From: a virus
Reading direction: 5' to 3' (one strand)
IMG/VR virus record: IMGVR_UViG_3300017598_000626
Location: 1 to 42,335 of that record
DNA: 42,335 nt
The notes under the pieces were generated by a model. That model was given only the letters and a program-made list of their open reading frames with translations, had not been told where the DNA came from and did no database searches. Made by a program: the position numbers and the translations under genes. The number at the start of each line of letters is the position of its first letter. Position 1 is the first letter of the stretch. This document shows positions 15,185 through 23,059 of this stretch, one piece after another.

Positions 15185-16780
15185 ATGGCTCATCCAACAA
15201 TTGATCTCACTCAACAACCGAATCCAGATTGTTTGCATCCAGCTTACAATTGTGTGAAATATTGCTTTGAAGCAAATGATTTTCAAACTCAAGTTGGAAC
15301 TAAAGCAGGTTTTACAATCAAAAAAAATGCTCTTGCAGATGGTCATGCTCCTGGGCTTTTGTTTGTAATAGCTGGACAAGATTTCAAGACATCAACAATC
15401 AACTCATACAGCACAATTAATACAGCTCCAGTCCAAACAACGTTTGAATATGCGACTAATTTCAAAGCAGCTCTTGAGGCTAATTCTTATATATACAATA
15501 ATTTTCACATTGAAATAATTGCTGATGAGGTGGTTGCAACAGCAAGAGCGGTAGGAGTTCAGGATGATTTCATTTTTGATTATTCATCAGCAACCAATCC
15601 TCCAGGGAACACAGATACAAACGGATTAAATGATGAGTATCTTGAGAATTATCGATTAATTGTTGAAATCTGGCAACGAATAAAAGACACGCCAACAACA
15701 TTTATTGATAAAAAAATAACCGCTGAAGCTTATACTCCGAACGCTGATGGAACATTCTGTATAAACATAGGAGAGAAAGTTGCCCCATTATTAGAGAGCT
15801 TTTTTCCTTTTGATTCTGGAGGCTCTATTGCTTTTATTGATCAAGGTATCTCTGGCAACTTTTACATAAGATATGGAGAGAGTTATTCAGATACAATCAA
15901 TTCTTGTGATGTCCAATTGAGGACTTTTGAGAGTTCTGTATTGATTGGAGTAATAAATTCAGCCTTTCAGAGGCAAGATCAAGTTGCAAAGACAGCTCTG
16001 ATGTGTGAACATCAATGGATGACAAATGCTCCTCAATATACTCAAGTTTGTCCTGAATCAAATTTCCTCCTTTGGATTAACTTAAACAATATCCTTGCTC
16101 CATTTCCTACGACTATAAAAGTGAGAGGAAAGTATATCATAACATATACAGATGGGACAACAAGCACTCACACAACAGGAGCTTATCTCCATTCTGTTAC
16201 AAGCGCAAATCAAGTTGCAGCTGTTCAAGCTGGAGTGAATATCATTCCATTCTTTGCGGATCCTTCGAAGGTAGTTGATTTTTATGAGGTAAGAATCCAA
16301 CAAGAAGATCCTCCAACTGTTCAGGATTTTGGAAGTCAATTTTTCAAAATGGTTTCTTGCTGTGATGGAGATGTTGAATTCTATTTCCTGAATGAATATG
16401 GCGGTTATGATACAATACTATTCACTCAAGTCGATGCAATTGAATTGGCTCAATCAAATGCAGTATTTCAGCAGTTCACAGATTGTGAGGAGGAGGACAC
16501 ATTGAGAACAGGGAAAAAGATTGTTGACCAGACAGCAAATGACTTTTATACTGTGACAAGCAAGTTCACAGACAACTATATTACAAGAAAATGGATCAGA
16601 GAATTTCTTTCCTCTCCAATCAAATCAGTAAAAATGAAAGTTGAAGCGGATGAGGACACAATATTGAGCAAAGTGATTGTTGATCCTGGAGCTGTTCAGT
16701 ATTTCACAGGAGAGAACAACTCTCTATTTTTGAGGATTCAATTCACTTTGAATGAATCTATAAACCTACAAAAAAATTAA
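15185..16780 (+). CDS. Large tail structural protein, 531 residues
   Basis: A beta-rich protein with many Thr, Asn and Gly. The C-terminal 110 residues contain FYFLNEYGGYDTILFT, then TLRTGKKIVDQTANDFYTVT, WIREFLSSPIKSVKMK and a final strand region FLRIQFTLNES. From memory, this kind of ending ('FLN..GG.dt', 'W...LL.Sp...', then a sheet) is found in tail or baseplate proteins of Bacteroidota phages. About 12 cysteines are present, high for a phage protein. It could be a distal tail, baseplate or tail-surface protein. It abuts the gp10-like gene. Confidence 0.6.
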   Translation: MAHPTIDLTQQPNPDCLHPAYNCVKYCFEANDFQTQVGTKAGFTIKKNALADGHAPGLLFVIAGQDFKTSTINSYSTINTAPVQTTFEYATNFKAALEANSYIYNNFHIEIIADEVVATARAVGVQDDFIFDYSSATNPPGNTDTNGLNDEYLENYRLIVEIWQRIKDTPTTFIDKKITAEAYTPNADGTFCINIGEKVAPLLESFFPFDSGGSIAFIDQGISGNFYIRYGESYSDTINSCDVQLRTFESSVLIGVINSAFQRQDQVAKTALMCEHQWMTNAPQYTQVCPESNFLLWINLNNILAPFPTTIKVRGKYIITYTDGTTSTHTTGAYLHSVTSANQVAAVQAGVNIIPFFADPSKVVDFYEVRIQQEDPPTVQDFGSQFFKMVSCCDGDVEFYFLNEYGGYDTILFTQVDAIELAQSNAVFQQFTDCEEEDTLRTGKKIVDQTANDFYTVTSKFTDNYITRKWIREFLSSPIKSVKMKVEADEDTILSKVIVDPGAVQYFTGENNSLFLRIQFTLNESINLQKN

Positions 16781-16783
16781 TCA

Positions 16784-17218
16784 ATGGACAATATATTTGT
16801 TATATCGCTCTTTTGTGTTGGGATTCACACACTAACAAGAGACAATTGCATCCTTTCTTTTTGGCAAAAAATTGTCTTGGATGAGGAGAGAGAATTGAGA
16901 ACGGAACTTTTTGAGCCCCTGACAGAATGTTTAGTATGTATGAGCTCTCTCTGGAGCTGTGTGTTTTTATGCTACTTTCAAGGAGTGGATTCAATGACAG
17001 CAACTTTCTTTATAATGGCTTATTTGGCAGTCCTAGCCTTTGATATAGCAATTGGAGGATCTTCTTTGAATAAAATATTATACTTTTGCATTATTGCAAT
17101 AGTTATCTTTTATCTTAGCAATCCAATTCAATCAATTATCATGATGATCTCTGTTGCTGGATTGAATTTTACTTTCCTTAGTATTTCAGTAATAGCAAGC
17201 AATACACAAGAATACTAA
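16784..17218 (+). CDS. Multi-pass membrane protein with CxxC, 144 residues
   Basis: Four hydrophobic segments: an N-terminal one (FVISLFCVGIHTL), one around the CLVCMSSLWSCVFLCYF motif, and two in the C-terminal half. The pairing of an acidic linker with ECLVCMSSLW resembles DUF1360-type membrane proteins found in phages (usual motif C..C..FW.g). Some such proteins are annotated as holin-like, but here no endolysin is adjacent. Last gene of its operon, before a terminator. Confidence 0.6.
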   Translation: MDNIFVISLFCVGIHTLTRDNCILSFWQKIVLDEERELRTELFEPLTECLVCMSSLWSCVFLCYFQGVDSMTATFFIMAYLAVLAFDIAIGGSSLNKILYFCIIAIVIFYLSNPIQSIIMMISVAGLNFTFLSISVIASNTQEY

Positions 17219-17278
17219 AAAACCTCTCTGGGTTTTTTGAATTGAGCTCCTCTCCAGTAATGGAGGGAGCTCTTTTTT
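17219..17278. terminator. Two adjacent terminator hairpins between convergent operons
   Basis: First: AAAACC/GGTTTT (17219-17236) followed by T-run. Second: GAGCTCC (17244-17250) with GGAGCTC (17266-17272) plus an inner CTCC/GGAG pair, followed by T6. The second overlaps the stop codon of the methyltransferase gene on the other strand. Confidence 0.75.
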
Positions 17279-18461
17279 ATTTGTACTCGTGACCTAAAAT
17301 ATAAGCTATTACAGCAACTGTCCAGCCATTGCCTAACATTTTATAAAGCTGACTATCTGAAACGCCACAATTCAACATCTTTTCAATAGCCCATTCTGGT
17401 ACAGTTTGCAATCTCATACACTCTTTAGGTGTTAACCTCCTAATCTTTGCATCCTTCCATTGACAAAAATCATAATTCGCAGCAGTAAGGCAATTGCTTT
17501 TATCTTCCATTTTTCGCCCTCTTCTTGTCTTTGAATCAATAAAGGTTAAATCTACACAGTCACCGTCTTTGATTTCTGCATAGCCTTGTTTTGTTGCTTC
17601 TGGCACTATTAGAATATTATCTTTTTGAACAGAAGTAAGGCAGTTTGTTTTAAAATCCTTTCTTATCTCAATTTCTTGCTTTGACTTTCCTGCAATGCTT
17701 CCTTTTGCGTCTTGTCGTTTACCGTTTTCTTTATAACGTCCTCGCATTGCTCCACATTTAATTGCTATCATATCCATATCGGAATGATTGCCTCCACTAT
17801 TACCGCCAGCAGTAAAACAGGAAGCTTTATTTTGGTTATTCTCTGGGAATAGCTTTTTATCCAACTTCATGTAAAACTTTTCATCAACTTCCAATTCCAA
17901 AATATCTTTCAACAAAATACCTTTATCCTTTGGCTGCTTTATTCCTGGCTCTTCTATTCCAAATAGATTAGCAGTAGACGTTCCTATATTAGTCCAGTAA
18001 TATCTTAATCTGTTTTGTGCGCTCAGCAATGCAGAATTTATAATAACAGGCTCTATTCCCATGTACAAAGAAATCCTATGCGCCCACTCTTGCTTTTTAG
18101 GTCGCACATTTTCAAGCAGCCATTTTAAATTAGGGTTTGCTTCTTTACAAGATTTTAATATCCTAAGAAACTCAAAGAATAACTTACTCTCTTCGTGCTC
18201 AAAAGCTTTTCCATTTCCCGCTTGACTAAATCCTTGACAGGGCGATCCACCAACAACAAGGTCAAAAGCTGGCAAAGAATTAATATCTATTTTGGTAACG
18301 TCTCCCAGTTCGATTGTATTAGGGAATAGTGTATTGCTTACCTTGTTAGCATATTTGTCTATTTCACTAACATACAATTCAAATTCAACACCTAAACTAT
18401 GCAGGGCTAACCCTATACAGTTCATCCCATTAAATAAACTTAATACTTTTATTTTTTTCAT
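17277..18461 (-). CDS. Cytosine-5 DNA methyltransferase
   Basis: 394 residues with the C5 motifs in order: I, LSLFNGMNCIGLAL (7-20); IV, GGSPCQGFSQAG with catalytic Cys75; VI, LLENVR (115-120); VIII, QNRLRYYW (149-156); IX, RRLTPKECMRLQ; X, MLGNGWTVAVIAYI near the end. The variable target-recognition region (about 165-330) is long and unrelated to anything I recognise, so the target site is unknown. No restriction endonuclease gene is next to it, so it probably protects phage DNA from host restriction. It is the last gene of a leftward operon under the operator-controlled promoter at 20152-20182. Confidence 0.92.
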   Translation of the reverse strand: MKKIKVLSLFNGMNCIGLALHSLGVEFELYVSEIDKYANKVSNTLFPNTIELGDVTKIDINSLPAFDLVVGGSPCQGFSQAGNGKAFEHEESKLFFEFLRILKSCKEANPNLKWLLENVRPKKQEWAHRISLYMGIEPVIINSALLSAQNRLRYYWTNIGTSTANLFGIEEPGIKQPKDKGILLKDILELEVDEKFYMKLDKKLFPENNQNKASCFTAGGNSGGNHSDMDMIAIKCGAMRGRYKENGKRQDAKGSIAGKSKQEIEIRKDFKTNCLTSVQKDNILIVPEATKQGYAEIKDGDCVDLTFIDSKTRRGRKMEDKSNCLTAANYDFCQWKDAKIRRLTPKECMRLQTVPEWAIEKMLNCGVSDSQLYKMLGNGWTVAVIAYILGHEYK

Positions 18462-18467
18462 GTCGTT

Positions 18468-18708
18468 TTATTTATCAAAATCTGACCATCCGTCAAGGAA
18501 ATTTTCCCCTTGCCTCAAGAACCAAAACTCCTTCCAATTCAAAATATTTTTATTCTCATCCTTGAACAATCCTCCTTCCATGAATACAAATTCATTATCA
18601 GAGAATAGCCAATGAGTCACTCTCTTTCCTTTTAAGAGTAATTCTTTAGCCTGTTTTTTGTGTTAAGTATTCTGGTAAGTTGATAGGGCATGGATCCATT
18701 ATCATCAT
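18468..18708 (-). pseudogene. Small protein gene split by a one-base frameshift; remotely like DUF2829/Tad2-type proteins
   Basis: ATG 18708 overlaps the upstream stop (ATGA) and starts MMIMDPCPINLPEYLTQK; the frame stops soon after an A6 run (T6 at 18654-18659 on the + strand). In the next frame the ORF continues as AKELLLKGKRVTHWLFSDNE, FVFMEGGLFKDENKN and WKEFWFLRQGENFLDGW to a stop at 18468, six bases before the methyltransferase. Removing one A restores one 79-residue protein. The pattern 'A..LL.GK.V......E.v' plus a Trp-rich end recalls DUF2829 proteins, which include the anti-Thoeris factor Tad2; this resemblance is by eye and weak. It may be a sequencing error, a true inactivation, or a recoding site. 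Confidence 0.55.
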
Positions 18709-19109
18709 GATTGTTTGTTTTTAATTTTACCTAATTTAATTACAAAATATTTTATGCCACAAATGGCCCCCCATTCTGGACTACCTTCTCTTATTTCTAT
18801 TCCTTTGAATTCAATCTCAAATTGTGGGCGATCCTTTGCGTATCCGTTAGAGAAAGTAACCGTATCGAATGAATTACCCTGTATTTCATTTCTTTTGAAA
18901 TAGTAAGATACTAAGTCGGGCAAATCTTCTGGATAACAGTATGACTCTTCAAACACACCTTGTTTTTTATGGTGATGCATTGTTTTAAAATCTACTAACC
19001 TACTTAGGTAGTGCGTTTTAATTTCTCTATATTCTTCTTTCTTTTCGCCTGATAATATCATATCAAACCATTTCTTTTTCAAATTCAGGTGCAATGTCTT
19101 TTTTTTCAT
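18705..19109 (-). CDS. ASCH/PUA-like domain protein
   Basis: 134 residues. The start LHLNLKKKWFDMILSGEKKE followed by EYREIKTHY is the hallmark of ASCH-domain proteins (L.lk..w.d.I..G.Ktve.R), and the C-terminus gives further strands (EIEFKGIEIREGSPEWG). ASCH domains bind RNA or modified nucleic acid bases. Its stop overlaps the start of the next gene, which lies upstream of the methyltransferase. A link to base modification or reading of methylated DNA is inferred from this neighbourhood. Confidence 0.8.
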   Translation of the reverse strand: MKKKTLHLNLKKKWFDMILSGEKKEEYREIKTHYLSRLVDFKTMHHHKKQGVFEESYCYPEDLPDLVSYYFKRNEIQGNSFDTVTFSNGYAKDRPQFEIEFKGIEIREGSPEWGAICGIKYFVIKLGKIKNKQS

Positions 19110-19120
19110 GTCGTTATTTT

Positions 19121-19525
19121 TTAAAAATCCTTTATACGTTTAGTTAAATCCTTTACTGTATTAAACAACTCTTGACCTTCTTTTGATTCCCTCTCTTCAG
19201 GTGAAAGGAGTTTGTATTTATCGTTTTCCAACTTCAATTGACTGATCAAATCATTCAAACTGTCTCCTTGATCTTCTTTTTCTAGCATTAAACCGATAGA
19301 GATGAATGCTGCTATAATTAAAAGGAAAGGCTGTTGATAAAAAAGAGCTAGTAAGCAAAATCCAAGCACAATGAATGCAAGAACAGAGGCAATTGAAAGA
19401 AAGATAAAAGCCAATAACATTGGAATATTAATCAGCAATGACTTGCTCTTTGGCTTTACATCGTTTGACAACATGAAGGAGTAGGCTCTTTTGTTTAAGT
19501 CGTATAACTTGTTTTTTATATTCAT
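19121..19525 (-). CDS. Membrane protein, 134 residues
   Basis: Not recognised. Two hydrophobic segments in residues 30-80 (LLINIPMLLAFIFLSIAS and LGFCLLALFY, then LLIIAAFISIGLML) form a hairpin; the C-terminal 50 residues are a charged helix (LISQLKLENDKYKLL). Overlaps the upstream gene by four bases. A membrane hairpin with a cytoplasmic coiled coil is compatible with superinfection exclusion or holin-like roles, without proof. Confidence 0.6.
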   Translation of the reverse strand: MNIKNKLYDLNKRAYSFMLSNDVKPKSKSLLINIPMLLAFIFLSIASVLAFIVLGFCLLALFYQQPFLLIIAAFISIGLMLEKEDQGDSLNDLISQLKLENDKYKLLSPEERESKEGQELFNTVKDLTKRIKDF

Positions 19526-19710
19526 TGTTTTTGTTTTATAAAAAATAACATTATTGATTCTTGCCTCTTAAAATGAATGTTTTTGTCAACCCCCTTATTT
19601 CTTTTGATCATTCCTTTTAATTGTTCTCTGCTGAAATCTTCGTAAAATTCACACCAATACTCTACTAAAGATTGATGTCCTATAGTACTTTGGCTATTAA
19701 ATTCTGGCAT
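19522..19710 (-). CDS. Hypothetical protein, 62 residues
   Basis: Not recognised. Starts at ATG 19710 and ends in a four-base overlap with the next gene. Contains a Trp/Tyr-rich acidic stretch (LVEYWCEFYEDFSREQLKGM) and a basic C-terminal half. Supported by the overlap and by position in the operon. Confidence 0.55.
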   Translation of the reverse strand: MPEFNSQSTIGHQSLVEYWCEFYEDFSREQLKGMIKRNKGVDKNIHFKRQESIMLFFIKQKQ

Positions 19711-19736
19711 AGTTTTTAATATTCGGTTATTTCGAA

Positions 19737-20123
19737 TTATTCAACTTGTGCTTGTTTCGCACAAGTTGAAGTCCAAAGATTAGATTCTATTTTAGGCCAG
19801 TCAACAATCTGAACTGGATGAGACTTAAATACAACTTTCAACTTTTGATTTGTGGACTTTTTAATGACATTGATTGTCTTTGTCCTGTTGTAACAGATTT
19901 GTCTGATTAGTTTTTTGTTGATCTCTGGAAAGTTTAGGAATTTATTTTGAATCTTGAAAAGATATGCAATTGCATTTCCAAGGCTATCTTCGAAAGAATC
20001 ATGACAATCTCCATTTTTGAGAGGATTGCTCATGTCGTAAATGTATAATTCAACCTTTCTGCAGTACGGTCTCACACTTGAGAGCTCAATGATGTGCTTT
20101 GCTTTCGTTTGATTCTCTGTCAT
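19737..20123 (-). CDS. Hypothetical protein, 128 residues
   Basis: Not recognised. First gene of the leftward operon controlled by the operator at 20166-20182; its ATG follows the AAACGAC leader motif by six bases. The middle is basic (NRTKTINVIKKSTNQKLKVV), so nucleic-acid contact is possible. The last nine codons lie in a perfect 12-bp inverted repeat (19740-19770). Confidence 0.6.
   Translation of the reverse strand: MTENQTKAKHIIELSSVRPYCRKVELYIYDMSNPLKNGDCHDSFEDSLGNAIAYLFKIQNKFLNFPEINKKLIRQICYNRTKTINVIKKSTNQKLKVVFKSHPVQIVDWPKIESNLWTSTCAKQAQVE
19740..19770. repeat. Perfect inverted repeat, 12-bp arms
   Basis: TTCAACTTGTGC, seven-base spacer, GCACAAGTTGAA. It overlaps the 3' end and stop of the 19737-20123 gene. 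No U-run follows on either strand, so it is not a standard intrinsic terminator; it could be an RNA processing or protein-binding site. Confidence 0.6.
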
Positions 20124-20151
20124 TTCATGTCGTTTAAATTAAAAGAATAAT

Positions 20152-20182
20152 CAAATATACAATAATTGCACACAATATGCAA
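20152..20182 (-). promoter_or_regulatory. Early leftward promoter with overlapping operator
   Basis: On the minus strand, TTG (20182-20180), 20 bp, then TATATTTG (20159-20152), a perfect Bacteroidota promoter. The inverted repeat TTGCA-N7-TGCAA (20166-20182) covers the -33 element exactly as at 2988 and 39744. Drives the methyltransferase operon. Confidence 0.8.
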
Positions 20183-20213
20183 TAATTAAGCCTTTTATTT
20201 GAAATAAAATAAC

Positions 20214-20221
20214 TATATTTG
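20214..20221 (+). promoter_or_regulatory. -7 element TATATTTG before candidate small RNA
   Basis: Good TAnnTTTG match about 14 bases before the predicted RNA start; no clear -33 element. Points rightward, away from the methyltransferase operon promoter. Confidence 0.4.
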
Positions 20222-20227
20222 CTATCG

Positions 20228-20341
20228 TAGAAATCATGAAGTTTACTGGACAACTAAAAAAAAGAATGTGGTGAATTATTTTTAAATCGGATAAGTTCAA
20301 AACTTTTGGGAAAATTTGTTGATTGAGTTGTCCAGTTTTTC
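20228..20341 (+). ncRNA. Candidate small RNA of about 110 nt
   Basis: The 289-base gap between divergent coding regions has no ORF but holds an RNA-like unit: a TATATTTG -7 element, then an 11-bp perfect pairing between 20245-20255 (ACTGGACAACT) and 20326-20336 (AGTTGTCCAGT) that closes a loop of about 70 nt, followed by five T. The enclosed sequence is A/T-rich with a possible small hairpin AAGTT..AACTT. It looks like a self-contained transcript with an intrinsic terminator. No known family recognised. Confidence 0.45.
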
Positions 20342-20387
20342 AATAAAATCCTTGCACTTGTCTTGTGCTTCCATTCATACCAAAAAA

Positions 20388-20414
20388 GGATCTCATAATG
20401 AGATCCTTTTTTTT
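20388..20414. terminator. Strong bidirectional terminator
   Basis: GGATCTCAT, one base, ATGAGATCC (20388-20406), flanked by A6 and T8. It ends the leftward tail operon and would also stop rightward transcripts from the small RNA region. Confidence 0.9.
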
Positions 20415-22830
20415 ATTCACAGTTCTTAAAATTGTTGTTATCTGGAATCAATTCGACTGGAGTTGTGATGTTCTCTCCAATAGAATAATCATTGACTCTG
20501 GAAAGTCTTGCAAAAAAGGCTATCTCTCCCCACGCTGATGATAGATACTTGACTTTCCATTTCCTTCTGAATGATATATTTGAAAATGTCACTAAATCAA
20601 TTAAAACTAAAAAATTTAGAGCTATGTTGAAATAGGCTTGATTGACTGATTTTGAATAAATGAAATTCCAAAGATCTTGTATTGATGGATTGAAGTCATT
20701 GCCATATACAACAGCAAGTCCAGGAGTTTGATCTGGTCCAGGAGGAATCGCTGGAGTAAAAGACAATCCAACTGGAGCGATTTGCAAAAATAACTCTCCA
20801 AAATTAATGACCTGATCTTCGTATACATAAACAAGGAGAGTCTCATCTGTTTGTCCTGTCAGCTCTGGTTGTAATGTGATGGGATTTGACCTTGGGTAAG
20901 CAATTGCTATTCTTGGGGTGAAATCATATCCTCTGGCTGGATATGTTCCATCTCTTGAGTTGTCCTCCCACATGAAAGGAATCCAGTTTGAAGCTGGACG
21001 GATATCTCCAGGTCCAAAAGAAATGGGTACTCCAGCAAGTTGAGAATCAATTCCATTTGCAACGGGCTCAAAGAATGGATTTGTGATTTCATTTGTTCCA
21101 TCGACAAACTCTGGACCTAAATCAATTTTCTTGCTATGCAGTTCCTGGTCTAATAGGAGGCTTTCAATATATCCATCAGTCGAGTTGAGGAACTTGACAT
21201 ATACCTCTCTTTTTAATTCAGTATTCGAAAAGACTTGTTTCATTGTTTTTGCCTGAATTATATCAATAGCATCAACAGGGTCATCAGTATTGTCTTTGAA
21301 AAATCCTTGTTGAATACCTGAAATATACCAATCAAACTTACTTTCAGGGTACATGAAAACCTTTTTTTGGAATGGATCGGACTCAATCTTTCCATTGTAC
21401 AGATGAGCAATTCCTTTGAATAAGTCTAAAGCAGACAAATTTTTATTCAATAGTAGCCCCCAGTCAACAAGATCTCCATCTTCAAGCACTTGCTTTTCAA
21501 CAGTACAAGAGAACAGAGTTCCAGCAAGTATGTCAGTTTGATCATACAAGAAATTTTGATCATAATACGACCCTCCACCATCGACCAGGGATGCTTGATA
21601 TTCTACTCTGACAAAAACAACCTCATTCTTATACACTTTAACTGATCCAGTATCAATTGAATAGTCAAACTCAATTGGAGCTCCAGCAACAAGCAATCCT
21701 TTTTGTACAAAAGATTTACTTCCTAATACAGTGCTTTTATTTAAAAGGTCTCTTTGTGAGAATACTCCATATCTAGGAGCTTTTGAAATAGATACTTTTA
21801 ATGTCACAAAATCTGGACTTATTGGAATTAAAGACCCAGAGTTCAAAGCAATCTTGATTGTTCCTTCGGTGTGAAAGTTTCCTATAATTCCACCACTATA
21901 AAAACCCCCAAAGAAATTCTTTGTTGATGCTGGAATTGGAGGATTGTGCAACAAGTGACCTCCTGGATCAGATATCACATTGAAAAAATTCATCACTCCA
22001 TTGAGTTGAATTCCGCTTGCTGTTGTCTGAAACAAGAACTCAAAAAAGGTTGTTGCTACTCTCTCAAGTTCAATTGGCCTGTCAAGTACATCAAATTGAT
22101 TTGCAGTCTCAAAGTCCTTATCAAGAAGATAGGCCCAATGTCTCAAGAACTCCTCTTGCAACATCATTGGAGCAACCAACTCCCAACCGATTTGACAGAA
22201 AGCCTGTTTTAATAATGCATAGGGAGAATGCCAAAATCTAAAGTTTTCAAAAACAGCCTGAGACTCTGCTCCAGATATTCCAACAGTACCTTTAATGAAC
22301 CATTCGCCATAATTCACAAGAGGAGCGAACACTGGGGCAATGGCCTCATCATATTTATAATTTAGAGCATTGATTGTGTTGAATAGGTAATTTTCATCAA
22401 CAATATGACTCCCAAGCTCAAGCTCATTCAAAAACAAGTTTTTCAATGGTCTATACCAAAGATTTATTTCACCAAACAAATTGACAGCAAACAACTGGTC
22501 AGGATCAGAAGTATCAACAACTTGCAATCCGCTTACTGGATAAGAATAGTCTCCTTTTAGTAATTGGATTTCAAATATTTTCGCATTGTCTTGATTGAAT
22601 GCTGATGGATTTCCGATACTACTTAATAGTAATTTATTCTTTTTAGACATTGGAACTGTCATCTCTTTGAATGTATCTTGCTTTATCGTTCCAACATCAG
22701 AATAGTCGTCGATGACCTTTGTGAGTGCAATTCTTTCTCCATCATTAAGATCAAGAGAGTAAGATCCATCCTCGTCAGCCATATCAACAGGCATGAAAGA
22801 AGGGGGGTCCATGAAAATAATTCTAACCAT
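20413..22830 (-). CDS. Tail-tip/baseplate structural protein, 805 residues
   Basis: Large beta-rich protein downstream of the tape measure gene on the same strand, the normal place of tail-tip genes. The N-terminal region SDVGTIKQDTFKEMTVPMSK, followed by NKLLLSSIGNPS and FEIQLLKGDYSYPVSGLQVV, resembles the start of baseplate-type proteins in Bacteroidota phages, which often read 's..iklP.t..N...l'. The rest has many strands and aromatic residues and no enzymatic motif that I can see. It probably forms the tail tip and may contact the receptor. Its start overlaps the preceding gene by eight bases. Confidence 0.65.
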   Translation of the reverse strand: MVRIIFMDPPSFMPVDMADEDGSYSLDLNDGERIALTKVIDDYSDVGTIKQDTFKEMTVPMSKKNKLLLSSIGNPSAFNQDNAKIFEIQLLKGDYSYPVSGLQVVDTSDPDQLFAVNLFGEINLWYRPLKNLFLNELELGSHIVDENYLFNTINALNYKYDEAIAPVFAPLVNYGEWFIKGTVGISGAESQAVFENFRFWHSPYALLKQAFCQIGWELVAPMMLQEEFLRHWAYLLDKDFETANQFDVLDRPIELERVATTFFEFLFQTTASGIQLNGVMNFFNVISDPGGHLLHNPPIPASTKNFFGGFYSGGIIGNFHTEGTIKIALNSGSLIPISPDFVTLKVSISKAPRYGVFSQRDLLNKSTVLGSKSFVQKGLLVAGAPIEFDYSIDTGSVKVYKNEVVFVRVEYQASLVDGGGSYYDQNFLYDQTDILAGTLFSCTVEKQVLEDGDLVDWGLLLNKNLSALDLFKGIAHLYNGKIESDPFQKKVFMYPESKFDWYISGIQQGFFKDNTDDPVDAIDIIQAKTMKQVFSNTELKREVYVKFLNSTDGYIESLLLDQELHSKKIDLGPEFVDGTNEITNPFFEPVANGIDSQLAGVPISFGPGDIRPASNWIPFMWEDNSRDGTYPARGYDFTPRIAIAYPRSNPITLQPELTGQTDETLLVYVYEDQVINFGELFLQIAPVGLSFTPAIPPGPDQTPGLAVVYGNDFNPSIQDLWNFIYSKSVNQAYFNIALNFLVLIDLVTFSNISFRRKWKVKYLSSAWGEIAFFARLSRVNDYSIGENITTPVELIPDNNNFKNCE

Positions 22831-23059
22831 TTTTAACCTTGTTTTTTATGTTAGATAATATTGTTCTTGCTTGACTTTCTGGAATAGAATATTTTTTTGC
22901 AATGCTCCTATATCCATGCTTTCCTCCATTACCAATCGAATCTTTCCAGATTAAAGGCTTTAGCACATCCATTTCAGAGAGCGCATCAAAGACCTTTATA
23001 GGGTTTTCATCCATTAGCCTCAAAAATTCCATTTGATATTTAGACAGATTCATTTTCAT
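22823..23059 (-). CDS. Small HTH-like protein in tail operon, 78 residues
   Basis: ATG 23059 (or 23053) lies inside the 3' end of the tape measure gene; the frame is open further upstream but that part is the shadow of the tape measure gene. The C-terminal half (GYRSIAKKYSIPESQARTIL) reads like a helix-turn-helix. DNA-binding is odd for a gene between tape measure and tail tip; it might instead be a small helical tail factor. Its end overlaps the tail-tip start. Confidence 0.5.
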   Translation of the reverse strand: MKMNLSKYQMEFLRLMDENPIKVFDALSEMDVLKPLIWKDSIGNGGKHGYRSIAKKYSIPESQARTILSNIKNKVKNG

